NCBI GenBank assembly: GCA_947174625.1
Contig: CAMWJT010000075.1
Coordinates: 1-6,492 of the forward strand
Direction of reading: 5' to 3'
DNA: 6,492 nt
Origin: an uncultured Ruminococcus sp.
GTDB lineage: Bacteria; Bacillota; Clostridia; Oscillospirales; Ruminococcaceae
Positions 1-4,801 of this stretch are shown one piece after another. The notes below the pieces were generated by a model. It saw only the letters and a list, made by a program, of their open reading frames with translations, was not told the DNA's origin and did no database searches. The position numbers and the translations under genes were made by a program. Every line of letters begins with the position of its first letter. Within the stretch, counting starts at the first letter, position 1.

Positions 1-236
1 CCCCCTCTCCGTGTATTACTATTACGATACGGTGAGCTTCGATTTTTATTTATATTAAGTGGCGGGGATGTAATCTGTGGAGTTACAGGACGTGGCGGTT
101 CTGGTCTCGGCGGAGTTACAGGACGTGACGGTTCTGGATTCGGCGGCGGACAGTCCGGTTTGGGTGGTCTGGTCTGATACATCCGCAACATCTCATCACG
201 ATATTTCTGTGCAAGCTCTGATAAAGATTCCGGCAT
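1..236 (-). CDS. Proline-rich hypothetical protein, N-terminal 78 residues (runs off the left edge)
   Basis: I do not recognise this family. Reading leftwards from ATG at 236-234, an open frame runs to the window edge without a stop, giving 78 residues. Residues 1-20 (MPESLSELAQKYRDEMLRMY) look like a charged amphipathic helix. Residues 23-60 are very proline-rich, with a repeated PRPVTP unit and CPPPNPEP-type runs. Residues 61-78 are polar and Asn/Arg-rich. No signal peptide or membrane segment is visible. The start is chosen from an AAAGGAG-type ribosome binding site at 246-252, 9 bases upstream. An alternative ATG at 241-239 is closer to that site but reads a frame without the coherent proline-rich composition. 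A sigmaE-like promoter lies just upstream (273-301), so a spore-associated role is inferred but not shown. The C-terminal domain that would define the protein is outside the window. Confidence 0.7.
   Translation of the reverse strand, partial: MPESLSELAQKYRDEMLRMYQTRPPKPDCPPPNPEPSRPVTPPRPEPPRPVTPQITSPPLNINKNRSSPYRNSNTRRG
79..137. repeat. Tandem 33-bp repeat inside the proline-rich gene
   Basis: Two copies of a 26-base block (79-104 and 112-137) match except for one base, with a 33-base period. On the coding (minus) strand they encode the repeated PEP-S/P-RPVTP segment. This is a coding micro-duplication that could expand or contract by slippage. Confidence 0.75.
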
Positions 237-272
237 AGCATCTTTCTCCTTTGGGGATTATTTTCTCAGAAG

Positions 273-301
273 ATTATATGCCCGGTGATTCTCTGATATT
301 C
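273..301 (-). promoter_or_regulatory. Candidate sigmaE-type (sporulation) promoter for the proline-rich gene
   Basis: On the minus strand GAATATC (301-295) and CATATAAT (280-273) are separated by 14 bases. This resembles the sigmaE pattern known from Bacillus (about KMATATT, 14-15 bases, CATACAMT), with one deviation in each box. Transcription would start near 266, leaving about 30 bases before the ATG at 236. The TATAAT inside the -10 could also serve sigmaA, but no TTGACA-like box sits 17 bases upstream of it, which favours sigmaE. Confidence 0.45.
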
Positions 302-347
302 TGAATCACTTGCAAAATAAATGATTCTGTGTTATCATAATATCAGA
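286..347. repeat. Nested inverted and direct repeats between divergent promoters
   Basis: TCTGATATT (292-300) and AATATCAGA (339-347) form a perfect 9-bp inverted repeat. Inside it, GAATCA (303-308) is the inverse of TGATTC at 322-327 and also of TGATTC at 286-291. The blocks 286-295 and 322-331 are 10-base direct repeats with one mismatch. The outer arms overlap the -35 of the leftward promoter and the start region of the rightward one, so they could be operator half-sites. No known operator consensus was recognised. Confidence 0.45.
310..338 (+). promoter_or_regulatory. SigmaA-type promoter for paralog copy A
   Basis: TTGCAA (310-315), a 17-base spacer and TATCAT (333-338), with TG at 330-331 giving an extended -10. 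Transcription would begin near 345, giving a short leader before the ribosome binding site GGGAGG (359-364). Confidence 0.55.
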
Positions 348-358
348 AATCTGTTTCC

Positions 359-395
359 GGGAGGATTGATGTATTATAAAGTATCGAAAATATAG
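359..395 (+). other. Ribosome binding site plus out-of-frame 8-codon ORF ahead of copy A (displaced start)
   Basis: GGGAGG (359-364) is followed at good spacing by ATG at 369-371, but that frame encodes only MYYKVSKI and stops at TAG 393-395. The frame of the downstream gene is open from 370 onwards. Its residues before the first ATG (415) read KYRKYSYEELRK, matching the N-terminus of the paralog at 2087 (KYKKYSNEELNR). At the place where the paralog has ATG, this copy has ATA (376-378). Removing one base around 381 would join the well-placed ATG to the gene frame. This is therefore either a frameshifted or lost start, an ATT/ATA start, or a tiny leader ORF. Confidence 0.55.
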
Positions 396-414
396 TTATG
401 AAGAATTAAGAAAG

Positions 415-1089
415 ATGGAGCAAGCTACTGTTCCGCTGACAGAAAGAAAATTGAATGGCATGGTTTTCGGATATGCAGAGCTGAATGCAGGTGATGCAGA
501 ATATGGGGTTGACTATGGTGGATTTTCTGTTCTGCTATTTGATACGGGAATGGTAGAAGTGCGAGAATACTTGTTTTCACAAATTCTTTTGGAAGAACGG
601 CATTATTCTGTTCCGCAAAGCTGTATTTCTGAAATACAACAACTTTATCAAAAATATCATGATGAGATACAGACAATGTATGCACCAGATAACGACTCGT
701 GTGATGGTGGAATGTACTATTTTTACTTTGGCAATCACTGGATTGATGCGCTGAATATTGATTATACTGACGAAAAATCAATTGAAAGAATTCGGGAAGT
801 GAATCCAGATCCTGCGGAATTCGAAGAAGTCATGGCAATTGTAAGAGAAGAAAACAAAATTATGAAATTTTTCTTTTCTATTTGTGAAATTCTCCAACGA
901 TATGATGTTGTTTTGACACAATATGATGTGACTGTAAACGGAGAATCTACAATGACGGATTCTGAAGTCTACGCTTATGAGAAAGGCATTTTGTTCTGGA
1001 ATGTCCGGATCTGGTGCAGAAAGTTATTTCAGAAGTTGGGATATTTTATCAGGCAGTTCCTGAAATTCCAGGAAGAAGAAAAGCATTGA
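415..1089 (+). CDS. Hypothetical protein, paralog copy A (start uncertain)
   Basis: An unrecognised soluble protein of 224 residues when read from the first in-frame ATG. By hand alignment about 107 of 178 positions match the protein at 2087-2704, so the two are paralogs. Shared blocks are YGGFSV (34-39), VEVREYLF (47-54), CISEI (70-74), an APDN-S-DG motif (90-98), a FYFG-x-x-WI motif (103-110), PAEFE (133-137) and VREENKIMK (143-151). The last block is followed by a Phe/Cys-containing helix. No signal peptide is present. Residues 190-224 are a tail absent from the other copy, aromatic and basic (WNVRIWCRKLFQKLGYFIRQ), possibly an amphipathic membrane-binding helix. The ATG at 415 has only a weak AAGAAAG ahead of it. 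Homology to the paralog indicates that coding originally began about 13 codons upstream, so this copy may be expressed poorly or from a nonstandard start. Its terminal TGA lies inside the -35 box of the next gene's promoter. An immunity-type or regulatory role is speculation. Confidence 0.8.
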   Translation: MEQATVPLTERKLNGMVFGYAELNAGDAEYGVDYGGFSVLLFDTGMVEVREYLFSQILLEERHYSVPQSCISEIQQLYQKYHDEIQTMYAPDNDSCDGGMYYFYFGNHWIDALNIDYTDEKSIERIREVNPDPAEFEEVMAIVREENKIMKFFFSICEILQRYDVVLTQYDVTVNGESTMTDSEVYAYEKGILFWNVRIWCRKLFQKLGYFIRQFLKFQEEEKH

Positions 1090-1114
1090 CAAAAGTAAGC
1101 AAAAATGGTATAAT
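1086..1114 (+). promoter_or_regulatory. Perfect-consensus sigmaA promoter for the lipoprotein
   Basis: TTGACA (1086-1091), a 17-base spacer and TATAAT (1109-1114), with TG at 1106-1107 (extended -10). The -35 overlaps the stop codon of the upstream gene (1087-1089). Transcription near 1121 would give a leader of about 120 bases. The first 13 bases (TTGACAAAAGTAA) are identical to the promoter at 4729. Confidence 0.85.
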
Positions 1115-1176
1115 ATGCGTACGATCAAATCACAGGATGAAAGAAATAATTTAAGAACGAGTTTTTAAAGAAGTAA

Positions 1177-1210
1177 GCTGTTGATGTGTGAATCAATGCG
1201 CACCAACAGC
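1177..1210 (+). promoter_or_regulatory. Stem-loop in the lipoprotein mRNA leader
   Basis: GCTGTTG (1177-1183) pairs perfectly with CAACAGC (1204-1210). After one A/C mismatch, TGTG (1185-1188) pairs with CGCA (1199-1202, one G-U), leaving a 10-base loop. No U-run follows, so it is not a simple terminator. It ends 20 bases before the ribosome binding site and may affect mRNA stability or translation. It matches no riboswitch or T-box element I know. Confidence 0.45.
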
Positions 1211-1240
1211 CTCTGAGAAATATATTCTTTGGAGAGGGTT

Positions 1241-2047
1241 ATGAGAAAGGTTAGGTTTATTTTAATTACTGTTGTGGTGATGATACTAGGAATGGTTGTA
1301 TTTTCTGGATGCGGTGAAAGCAGAGAGCAAAAAATGAAAGTCCTTGTAGAAGAAAAATACGGTGAAGAATTTACAATTCTCAAAACATGGACGCAACCAT
1401 ATGGTGCAGATGTCACAAGATCAGAATATCACGCCACTGCTGCACCAGTTGATGATCCTGAGTCGATTTTTGAGCTAACGGTATGGGATTTTAAAGAAAA
1501 GCATTTTAGGGATACATATCCACAAGCAAAGATTGCCGCTTTGCTTTCAGAGCAATTCAAAGAACAAATCGACAGCTATTTTGAAGATTGCTATGTTTGG
1601 GGATATAGCGTGGATACTACTGAGGAGGAAAAGTTCCAGCAGTTGGATGAAATTACAGTTGAACAATACACAAAAATGTTTGAAAATCCACGAATCCAAT
1701 TCCGTTTGTTAGTCAATGCGTCTGTTTATCAAAATACAGCGTATGCCGATGAATATGATTATTTACTGAATACATTCTCAGAATTCATTCAAGTAACTGG
1801 TATAGAAGGTTCACTGCTGATATATTTTTTACCTGCTTGGAATTTGGAGGAATATATTCTGCAACGAAAGAATCATTACACAATAGATGATTCTTTGGAA
1901 CAGCCTGTAAAAGGATTCAATCTTTATGTCTTCACTTACTCCTCTGAAAATCAATGGAGTTTTTGGGTATATAAAGGGTCATATTATATGCCAGCGGCTA
2001 CAATGACAAAAGAAGACTATATTGTAATGAGAAAGGAACATGATTAA
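1241..2047 (+). CDS. Predicted lipoprotein of unknown function
   Basis: A 268-residue protein exported and anchored to the outer face of the membrane. The N-terminus has the basic start MRKVR, a hydrophobic core (about 6-22) and a lipobox-like FSGC with the modified cysteine at residue 24; Phe at -3 is slightly unusual. The mature part begins GESREQKMKVLVEEKYGE, then is acidic and rich in aromatic residues, without a recognisable domain, repeats or further membrane segments. ATG at 1241 is preferred because GGAG (1231-1234) sits 6 bases ahead. A TTG at 1229 would add four residues but precedes that ribosome binding site. It has its own strong promoter (1086-1114) and a long leader with a hairpin. 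The next gene, copy B, follows after 39 bases with no clear promoter, suggesting co-transcription. It sits between two paralogs, so a link to their function is likely but unproven. Confidence 0.85.
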   Translation: MRKVRFILITVVVMILGMVVFSGCGESREQKMKVLVEEKYGEEFTILKTWTQPYGADVTRSEYHATAAPVDDPESIFELTVWDFKEKHFRDTYPQAKIAALLSEQFKEQIDSYFEDCYVWGYSVDTTEEEKFQQLDEITVEQYTKMFENPRIQFRLLVNASVYQNTAYADEYDYLLNTFSEFIQVTGIEGSLLIYFLPAWNLEEYILQRKNHYTIDDSLEQPVKGFNLYVFTYSSENQWSFWVYKGSYYMPAATMTKEDYIVMRKEHD

Positions 2048-2086
2048 AAATGTATACTGATAAGAATATGAAAATAGCTTCTAAAA

Positions 2087-2704
2087 ATGAAATATAAAAA
2101 ATATAGTAATGAAGAACTCAACAGAATGGAGCAGTCTACTATCCCACTAACGAAACGTAATCTTGCGGGAATTGTTTTCGGATATGCAAAATTCAGTGCA
2201 GGACCTGAAAGTCCGGGGGAATATGGCGGATTTTCCGTAATCTTGTTTGAAAATAGAATTGTAGAAGTACGGGAGTATCTGTTTCCAGAAATTTTTGCGG
2301 AAGAACGTCGCTATTGTGTCCCACTGCGTTGTATTTCTGAAATAAAACAGCAGTATCAGAAGTATCACGAAAAAATTTGGACTATGCGTGCGCCAGATAA
2401 TGGTTCGCTTGATGGCGCTTACATTTCCTTTTATTTTGGCGATCGCTGGATCCATACACAAAATATTGAATATACTGACGAACAGAGAGCAGTACAGATC
2501 CGAAAAGCACACCCAAATCCTGCTGAATTTGAAAAAATTATGGCAGTTGTGAGAGAAGAAAATAAAATTATGAAATGTTTTTTCTCCGTTTGCGAAGTTC
2601 TCAGAAAGTATAATATTACTTTGGATCAGAATCCTGTAACGATACACGGCGAATCTATCACGGATTATTTTGAGTTCTATGGTTATGATGAGAATGATTG
2701 TTAA
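2087..2704 (+). CDS. Hypothetical protein, paralog copy B
   Basis: A 205-residue soluble protein, about 60% identical to the protein at 415-1089, not recognised as a named family. Conserved blocks are YGGFSV (46-51), VEVREYLF (59-66), CISEI (82-86), APDNGSLDG (102-110), FYFG (115-118), PAEFE (145-149), VREENKIMK (155-163) and a following helix with FFSVCEVL. It ends at YGYDENDC and lacks the basic aromatic tail of copy A. No signal peptide or membrane segment is seen. ATG 2087 has no good ribosome binding site. A 15-codon ORF from ATG 2050 runs across it to TAA 2095-2097, so translational coupling is possible. An internal ATG at 2126 corresponds to the apparent start of copy A, but conserved residues upstream of it favour 2087. 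It is probably transcribed with the lipoprotein. Confidence 0.85.
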   Translation: MKYKKYSNEELNRMEQSTIPLTKRNLAGIVFGYAKFSAGPESPGEYGGFSVILFENRIVEVREYLFPEIFAEERRYCVPLRCISEIKQQYQKYHEKIWTMRAPDNGSLDGAYISFYFGDRWIHTQNIEYTDEQRAVQIRKAHPNPAEFEKIMAVVREENKIMKCFFSVCEVLRKYNITLDQNPVTIHGESITDYFEFYGYDENDC

Positions 2705-2794
2705 TTAATGATTGCTTCTGAAAAGTCAGACGGATCATAATTTGCAGGAAAGGAATGATTCAGAAATGAGAGCCACAATAATTGAAGTGATTTT

Positions 2795-3538
2795 ATGCAC
2801 CATGTAATCGAAAAAAATTCTTCGGATCAGAACAGATCCAGGGAATTTCTGGCTTGTGAACGCTGGTGGATTCTTGCGTTATTGACGTATGCAGGCGGAT
2901 TCTTCGGCGGTTATACCTATTCCGTCAGGGGCGGTGTGTTCTGTAATGCACAGACAGCAAATTTCGTCCTCCTGGCAATGGCAATCGGCAACCAGGACTG
3001 GGCAGAAGCAAGTTATTTGTGCATCCCGATTACAGCGTATTTTCTGGGAGCTGTCGTCTCGGAAGCTGTTGCTGACAGTATCAAGAAATTTCATCTGATC
3101 CGCTGGGACACACTCTTGATTCTGATTGAAATTCTGGTTGTATTCATCCTGGGTTGGATTCCGGATTCTGCGCCGTTCCAGATTTCCCAGATTGCCATTA
3201 ATTTTATCACATCCATGCAATACAACACATTCCGGCAGGCGGACGGCATCCCTATGGCAACCACATTCTGCACGAATCATCTCCGGCTAGTCGGTGTCTT
3301 TTTCACAAAAGGCATCCGGCACAAGAGCATGGCAGATCTCAAGCGCATGGGATTCTATATCGCCATGCTTGCTGTATTTATTGCAGGCGGGTTTACTTCC
3401 ACAATCTTATGCAGATATTTTGCCGGACGTGGGATCTGGTTTGTGATGATTCCGTTTCTGATTGTTCTGATTTATTTATTATATGCAGATCTGAAAACAG
3501 AAAAAGACCAGCTTGACAGAATCCCCAGGGGACATTGA
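2795..3538 (+). CDS. YoaK/DUF1275-family integral membrane protein
   Basis: A 247-residue multi-pass membrane protein. The N-terminal signature is clear: TYAGGFFGGYTYSVRGGVFCNAQ (split here around residues 31-53), followed by TANFV where family members usually have TGN. Hydrophobic segments lie at about 24-43, 57-65, 73-95, 104-122, 126-141, 186-206 and 214-231, consistent with six or so passes. The length is typical for DUF1275. The family is widespread and its substrate is not established, though a transporter-like role is often presumed. ATG 2795 is the only usable start because an in-frame TGA lies at 2783-2785; the ribosome binding site is weak (GAAG, 2784-2787). A 13-codon ORF from ATG 2766, behind AAGGA, overlaps the start. 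Base composition is more G+C-rich than the flanking hypotheticals, suggesting a different history. No strong promoter was found in the 90-base gap upstream. Confidence 0.9.
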   Translation: MHHVIEKNSSDQNRSREFLACERWWILALLTYAGGFFGGYTYSVRGGVFCNAQTANFVLLAMAIGNQDWAEASYLCIPITAYFLGAVVSEAVADSIKKFHLIRWDTLLILIEILVVFILGWIPDSAPFQISQIAINFITSMQYNTFRQADGIPMATTFCTNHLRLVGVFFTKGIRHKSMADLKRMGFYIAMLAVFIAGGFTSTILCRYFAGRGIWFVMIPFLIVLIYLLYADLKTEKDQLDRIPRGH

Positions 3539-3542
3539 AAAG

Positions 3543-3585
3543 CAAGTCTGATCTGATTCGGACGATTATGACGACTTGATTTTTT
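3543..3585 (+). terminator. Possible rho-independent terminator after the YoaK-type gene
   Basis: CAAGTC (3543-3548) and GACTTG (3573-3578) form a 6-bp stem with a 24-base loop, followed by A and six Ts (3580-3585). TGAAAA (3536-3541) can additionally pair with TTTTCA (3582-3587). The large loop makes it weaker than a classical terminator. Confidence 0.35.
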
Positions 3586-3604
3586 CAATTCTATGTGATA
3601 CAAT
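3576..3604 (+). promoter_or_regulatory. SigmaA promoter for the small-protein pair
   Basis: TTGATT (3576-3581), a 17-base spacer and TACAAT (3599-3604), with TG at 3596-3597 (extended -10). Transcription would start near 3611. The -35 is built from the right arm and T-run of the candidate terminator, so termination and initiation signals overlap. Confidence 0.65.
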
Positions 3605-3662
3605 AAGATGAATAAAGATTAATTTTGTAAATTGGAATTGAAATAGATAAGGAGGACTTTGT

Positions 3663-4112
3663 GTGGCTGATTCTTATAGTTTGCCTAAGATAATCAAGTT
3701 TTTAGAAAATAGAAATTTTGAAAAATTCTATATTGCACAGGATTATGCTTCTATCTATGCTCATGAAGTAGATGAAATCATAATAGAAGCACCAGATAAT
3801 AAAATTCCCGATGAAAAAATAACATTTGTTATCGAAGTTCTGAAACATCTTAATGAATGTGTCAGCAAGGCATATTTATGGTTGGAACATTTCAACTTGA
3901 AAAATGACAGATGGTATCCAAATGCACTTGATGACGGATTTGAAATAAGTGGGATTTATTTCGGTAAATATGGGTATGGACATCGGCATATGATGTCATT
4001 CACGGATGGTTTTACAATCTCTTTTTGCACAAAAAACTATTATCCCTGCGAATTTACGATTAAATTTCATAAAAATATGCACCCATTCTCAGTAGAAGAA
4101 TGGGTACAGTGA
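3663..4112 (+). CDS. Small hypothetical protein (149 aa), immunity-like character
   Basis: Begins at GTG 3663 with a strong AAGGAGG (3649-3655) 7 bases upstream. It is soluble, acidic and rich in aromatic residues, with no signal peptide. Visible features are an N-terminal helical part (SLPKIIKFLENRNFEKFYIAQDY), an EAPDN turn (42-46), and a C-terminal half with a WLEHFNL segment (73-79), RWYPNALDDGFEISGIYFG (83-101), a His-containing YGYGHRH stretch (103-109), TDGFTISF (114-121) and KFHKNMHPFSVEEWV (134-148). I do not recognise a named domain. Small aromatic acidic proteins of this kind are common among contact-toxin immunity genes in gut Firmicutes, but no toxin is present in the window, so this is only a suggestion. 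It has its own promoter (3576-3604) and precedes another small gene by 50 bases. A strong hairpin lies in its last codons. Confidence 0.85.
   Translation: MADSYSLPKIIKFLENRNFEKFYIAQDYASIYAHEVDEIIIEAPDNKIPDEKITFVIEVLKHLNECVSKAYLWLEHFNLKNDRWYPNALDDGFEISGIYFGKYGYGHRHMMSFTDGFTISFCTKNYYPCEFTIKFHKNMHPFSVEEWVQ
4081..4105 (+). repeat. Perfect 9-bp hairpin at the 3' end of the small hypothetical gene
   Basis: ACCCATTCT (4081-4089) and AGAATGGGT (4097-4105) are exact inverse complements with a 7-base loop. Two more pairs (4078-4079 with 4107-4108) extend it after a mismatch. It covers codons for HPFSVEEWV and contains the ATG at 4100, which is in frame with the next gene. Only a short TTTT follows (4117-4120), so it could be a weak terminator, an mRNA processing site, or a device hiding that ATG. 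Confidence 0.5.
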
Positions 4113-4162
4113 ATTTTGTATGGGATAAATCAATCAAAATTTACAGGAGGCATTATATTATT

Positions 4163-4579
4163 ATGTTTGTTTATGAAAATGTGCCCGAACAGGACAAAAT
4201 ATTATATGAAAAGGTTTCTGGATTCTTGTATAGAAGAGGGTCAAAATGGTGTGTTGATCGGGAAAACAAAATTTACATTGTTTGCATAGGAAAACATGGA
4301 GTGGAAACGCCTGTTGTTTTTCATATATGGTTTAAGAATCAATTGTTTGAATTTATGATCCCTGAGCCTGATATTCTTTATGGAACTGCACCGACAGTCT
4401 ATGTCAAATTGCCTGCGGCTTTCGCAAGTGATTGTTCTGCGATTGAAGCAGTCATTAAACGAGCTTTTCGGGAAACAATGGAAATATCTAATTATGGAAG
4501 TCTGCCCAGAAATATTAATGATCATATTTTTGAGTTTGAGGAACGCAGGGAAAAAACAGCCAGCAGAGAAGCATGTTAA
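4163..4579 (+). CDS. Small hypothetical protein (138 aa), possibly frameshifted near its end
   Basis: Not a recognised family. ATG 4163 is chosen because AGGAGG (4145-4150) stands 12 bases ahead. An in-frame ATG at 4100 would add 21 residues but overlaps the preceding gene and lies in a hairpin. The product is soluble as read: an N-terminal helix (VPEQDKILYEKVSGFLY), a beta-rich middle (KWCVDRENKIYIVCIGKHG, then VVFHIWFKNQLFEFMIPEPD), a PTVYVKLP strand (77-84), a helix with AIEAVIKRAF (93-102) and a charged end FEFEERREK. After Lys131 the frame ends TASREAC. A run of six As (4551-4556) sits at that point, and losing one A would continue the protein into a hydrophobic segment in the alternative frame ending at 4691. 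It is co-directional with the 149-residue gene, 50 bases apart, and probably in one transcript. Confidence 0.75.
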   Translation: MFVYENVPEQDKILYEKVSGFLYRRGSKWCVDRENKIYIVCIGKHGVETPVVFHIWFKNQLFEFMIPEPDILYGTAPTVYVKLPAAFASDCSAIEAVIKRAFRETMEISNYGSLPRNINDHIFEFEERREKTASREAC

Positions 4580-4691
4580 ATTTTCAGCTATTTTTCTGTT
4601 GATTGCATTTGTCGTCTCTATAATGTTATCTTCCATTGCACTTGGTGGCGATACGGCTGACCATTTTTCATGCGATCAAGTATATTTCTGA
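4551..4691 (+). pseudogene. Out-of-frame transmembrane tail downstream of the A6 run
   Basis: In the frame one base ahead of the 4163 gene, the sequence after the A-run reads QPAEKHVK, then a 21-residue uninterrupted hydrophobic stretch (FSAIFLLIAFVVSIMLSSIAL), then GGDTADHFSCDQVYF and TGA at 4689-4691. Joined to residue 131 of the upstream protein it would make a 175-residue product with a basic linker and a C-terminal membrane anchor. It could be a lost tail (a real frameshift or a sequencing error), a product of slippage on the A-run, or chance hydrophobicity. It has no convincing start or ribosome binding site of its own. Confidence 0.35.
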
Positions 4692-4692
4692 A

Positions 4693-4717
4693 TGTGATAT
4701 ATGCCGTCACAATTTTT
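4693..4717 (+). terminator. Weak terminator-like hairpin
   Basis: TGTGA (4693-4697) and TCACA (4707-4711) enclose a 9-base loop and are followed by A and five Ts (4713-4717). The short stem makes this a tentative call, but it stands at the right place: after the small-protein pair and just before the next promoter. Confidence 0.3.
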
Positions 4718-4728
4718 GACAAATACAC

Positions 4729-4757
4729 TTGACAAAAGTAACTATTTATGATATAAT
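4729..4757 (+). promoter_or_regulatory. Perfect-consensus sigmaA promoter for the phosphoesterase
   Basis: TTGACA (4729-4734), a 17-base spacer and TATAAT (4752-4757), with TG at 4749-4750. A second TTGACA lies 13 bases upstream (4716-4721) without a matching -10. The initial 13 bases equal those of the promoter at 1086. Transcription would begin near 4764 in a very AT-rich leader, which includes the palindrome TAAAAATTTTTA (4759-4770). Confidence 0.85.
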
Positions 4758-4801
4758 TTAAAAATTTTTATATTTTTAGAGTAAATTTTAAGGAAAATAT
4801 T

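Noticed and set aside
2147..2647. 166-codon minus-strand frame opposite copy B
   Set aside because: The plus-strand frame is conserved with its paralog; the antisense product is Phe/Ile-rich with no ribosome binding site.
2712..2741. Possible promoter TTGCTT-18-CATAAT before the YoaK-type gene
   Set aside because: The -35 matches only three of six positions and the spacer is 18; too weak to annotate, though some promoter must exist or the gene is read from upstream.
4551..4557. Classical -1 slippery heptamer A AAA AAC
   Set aside because: The heptamer is present but its phase does not match the reading frame of the gene, and reaching the membrane tail needs a +1 shift or one base fewer.
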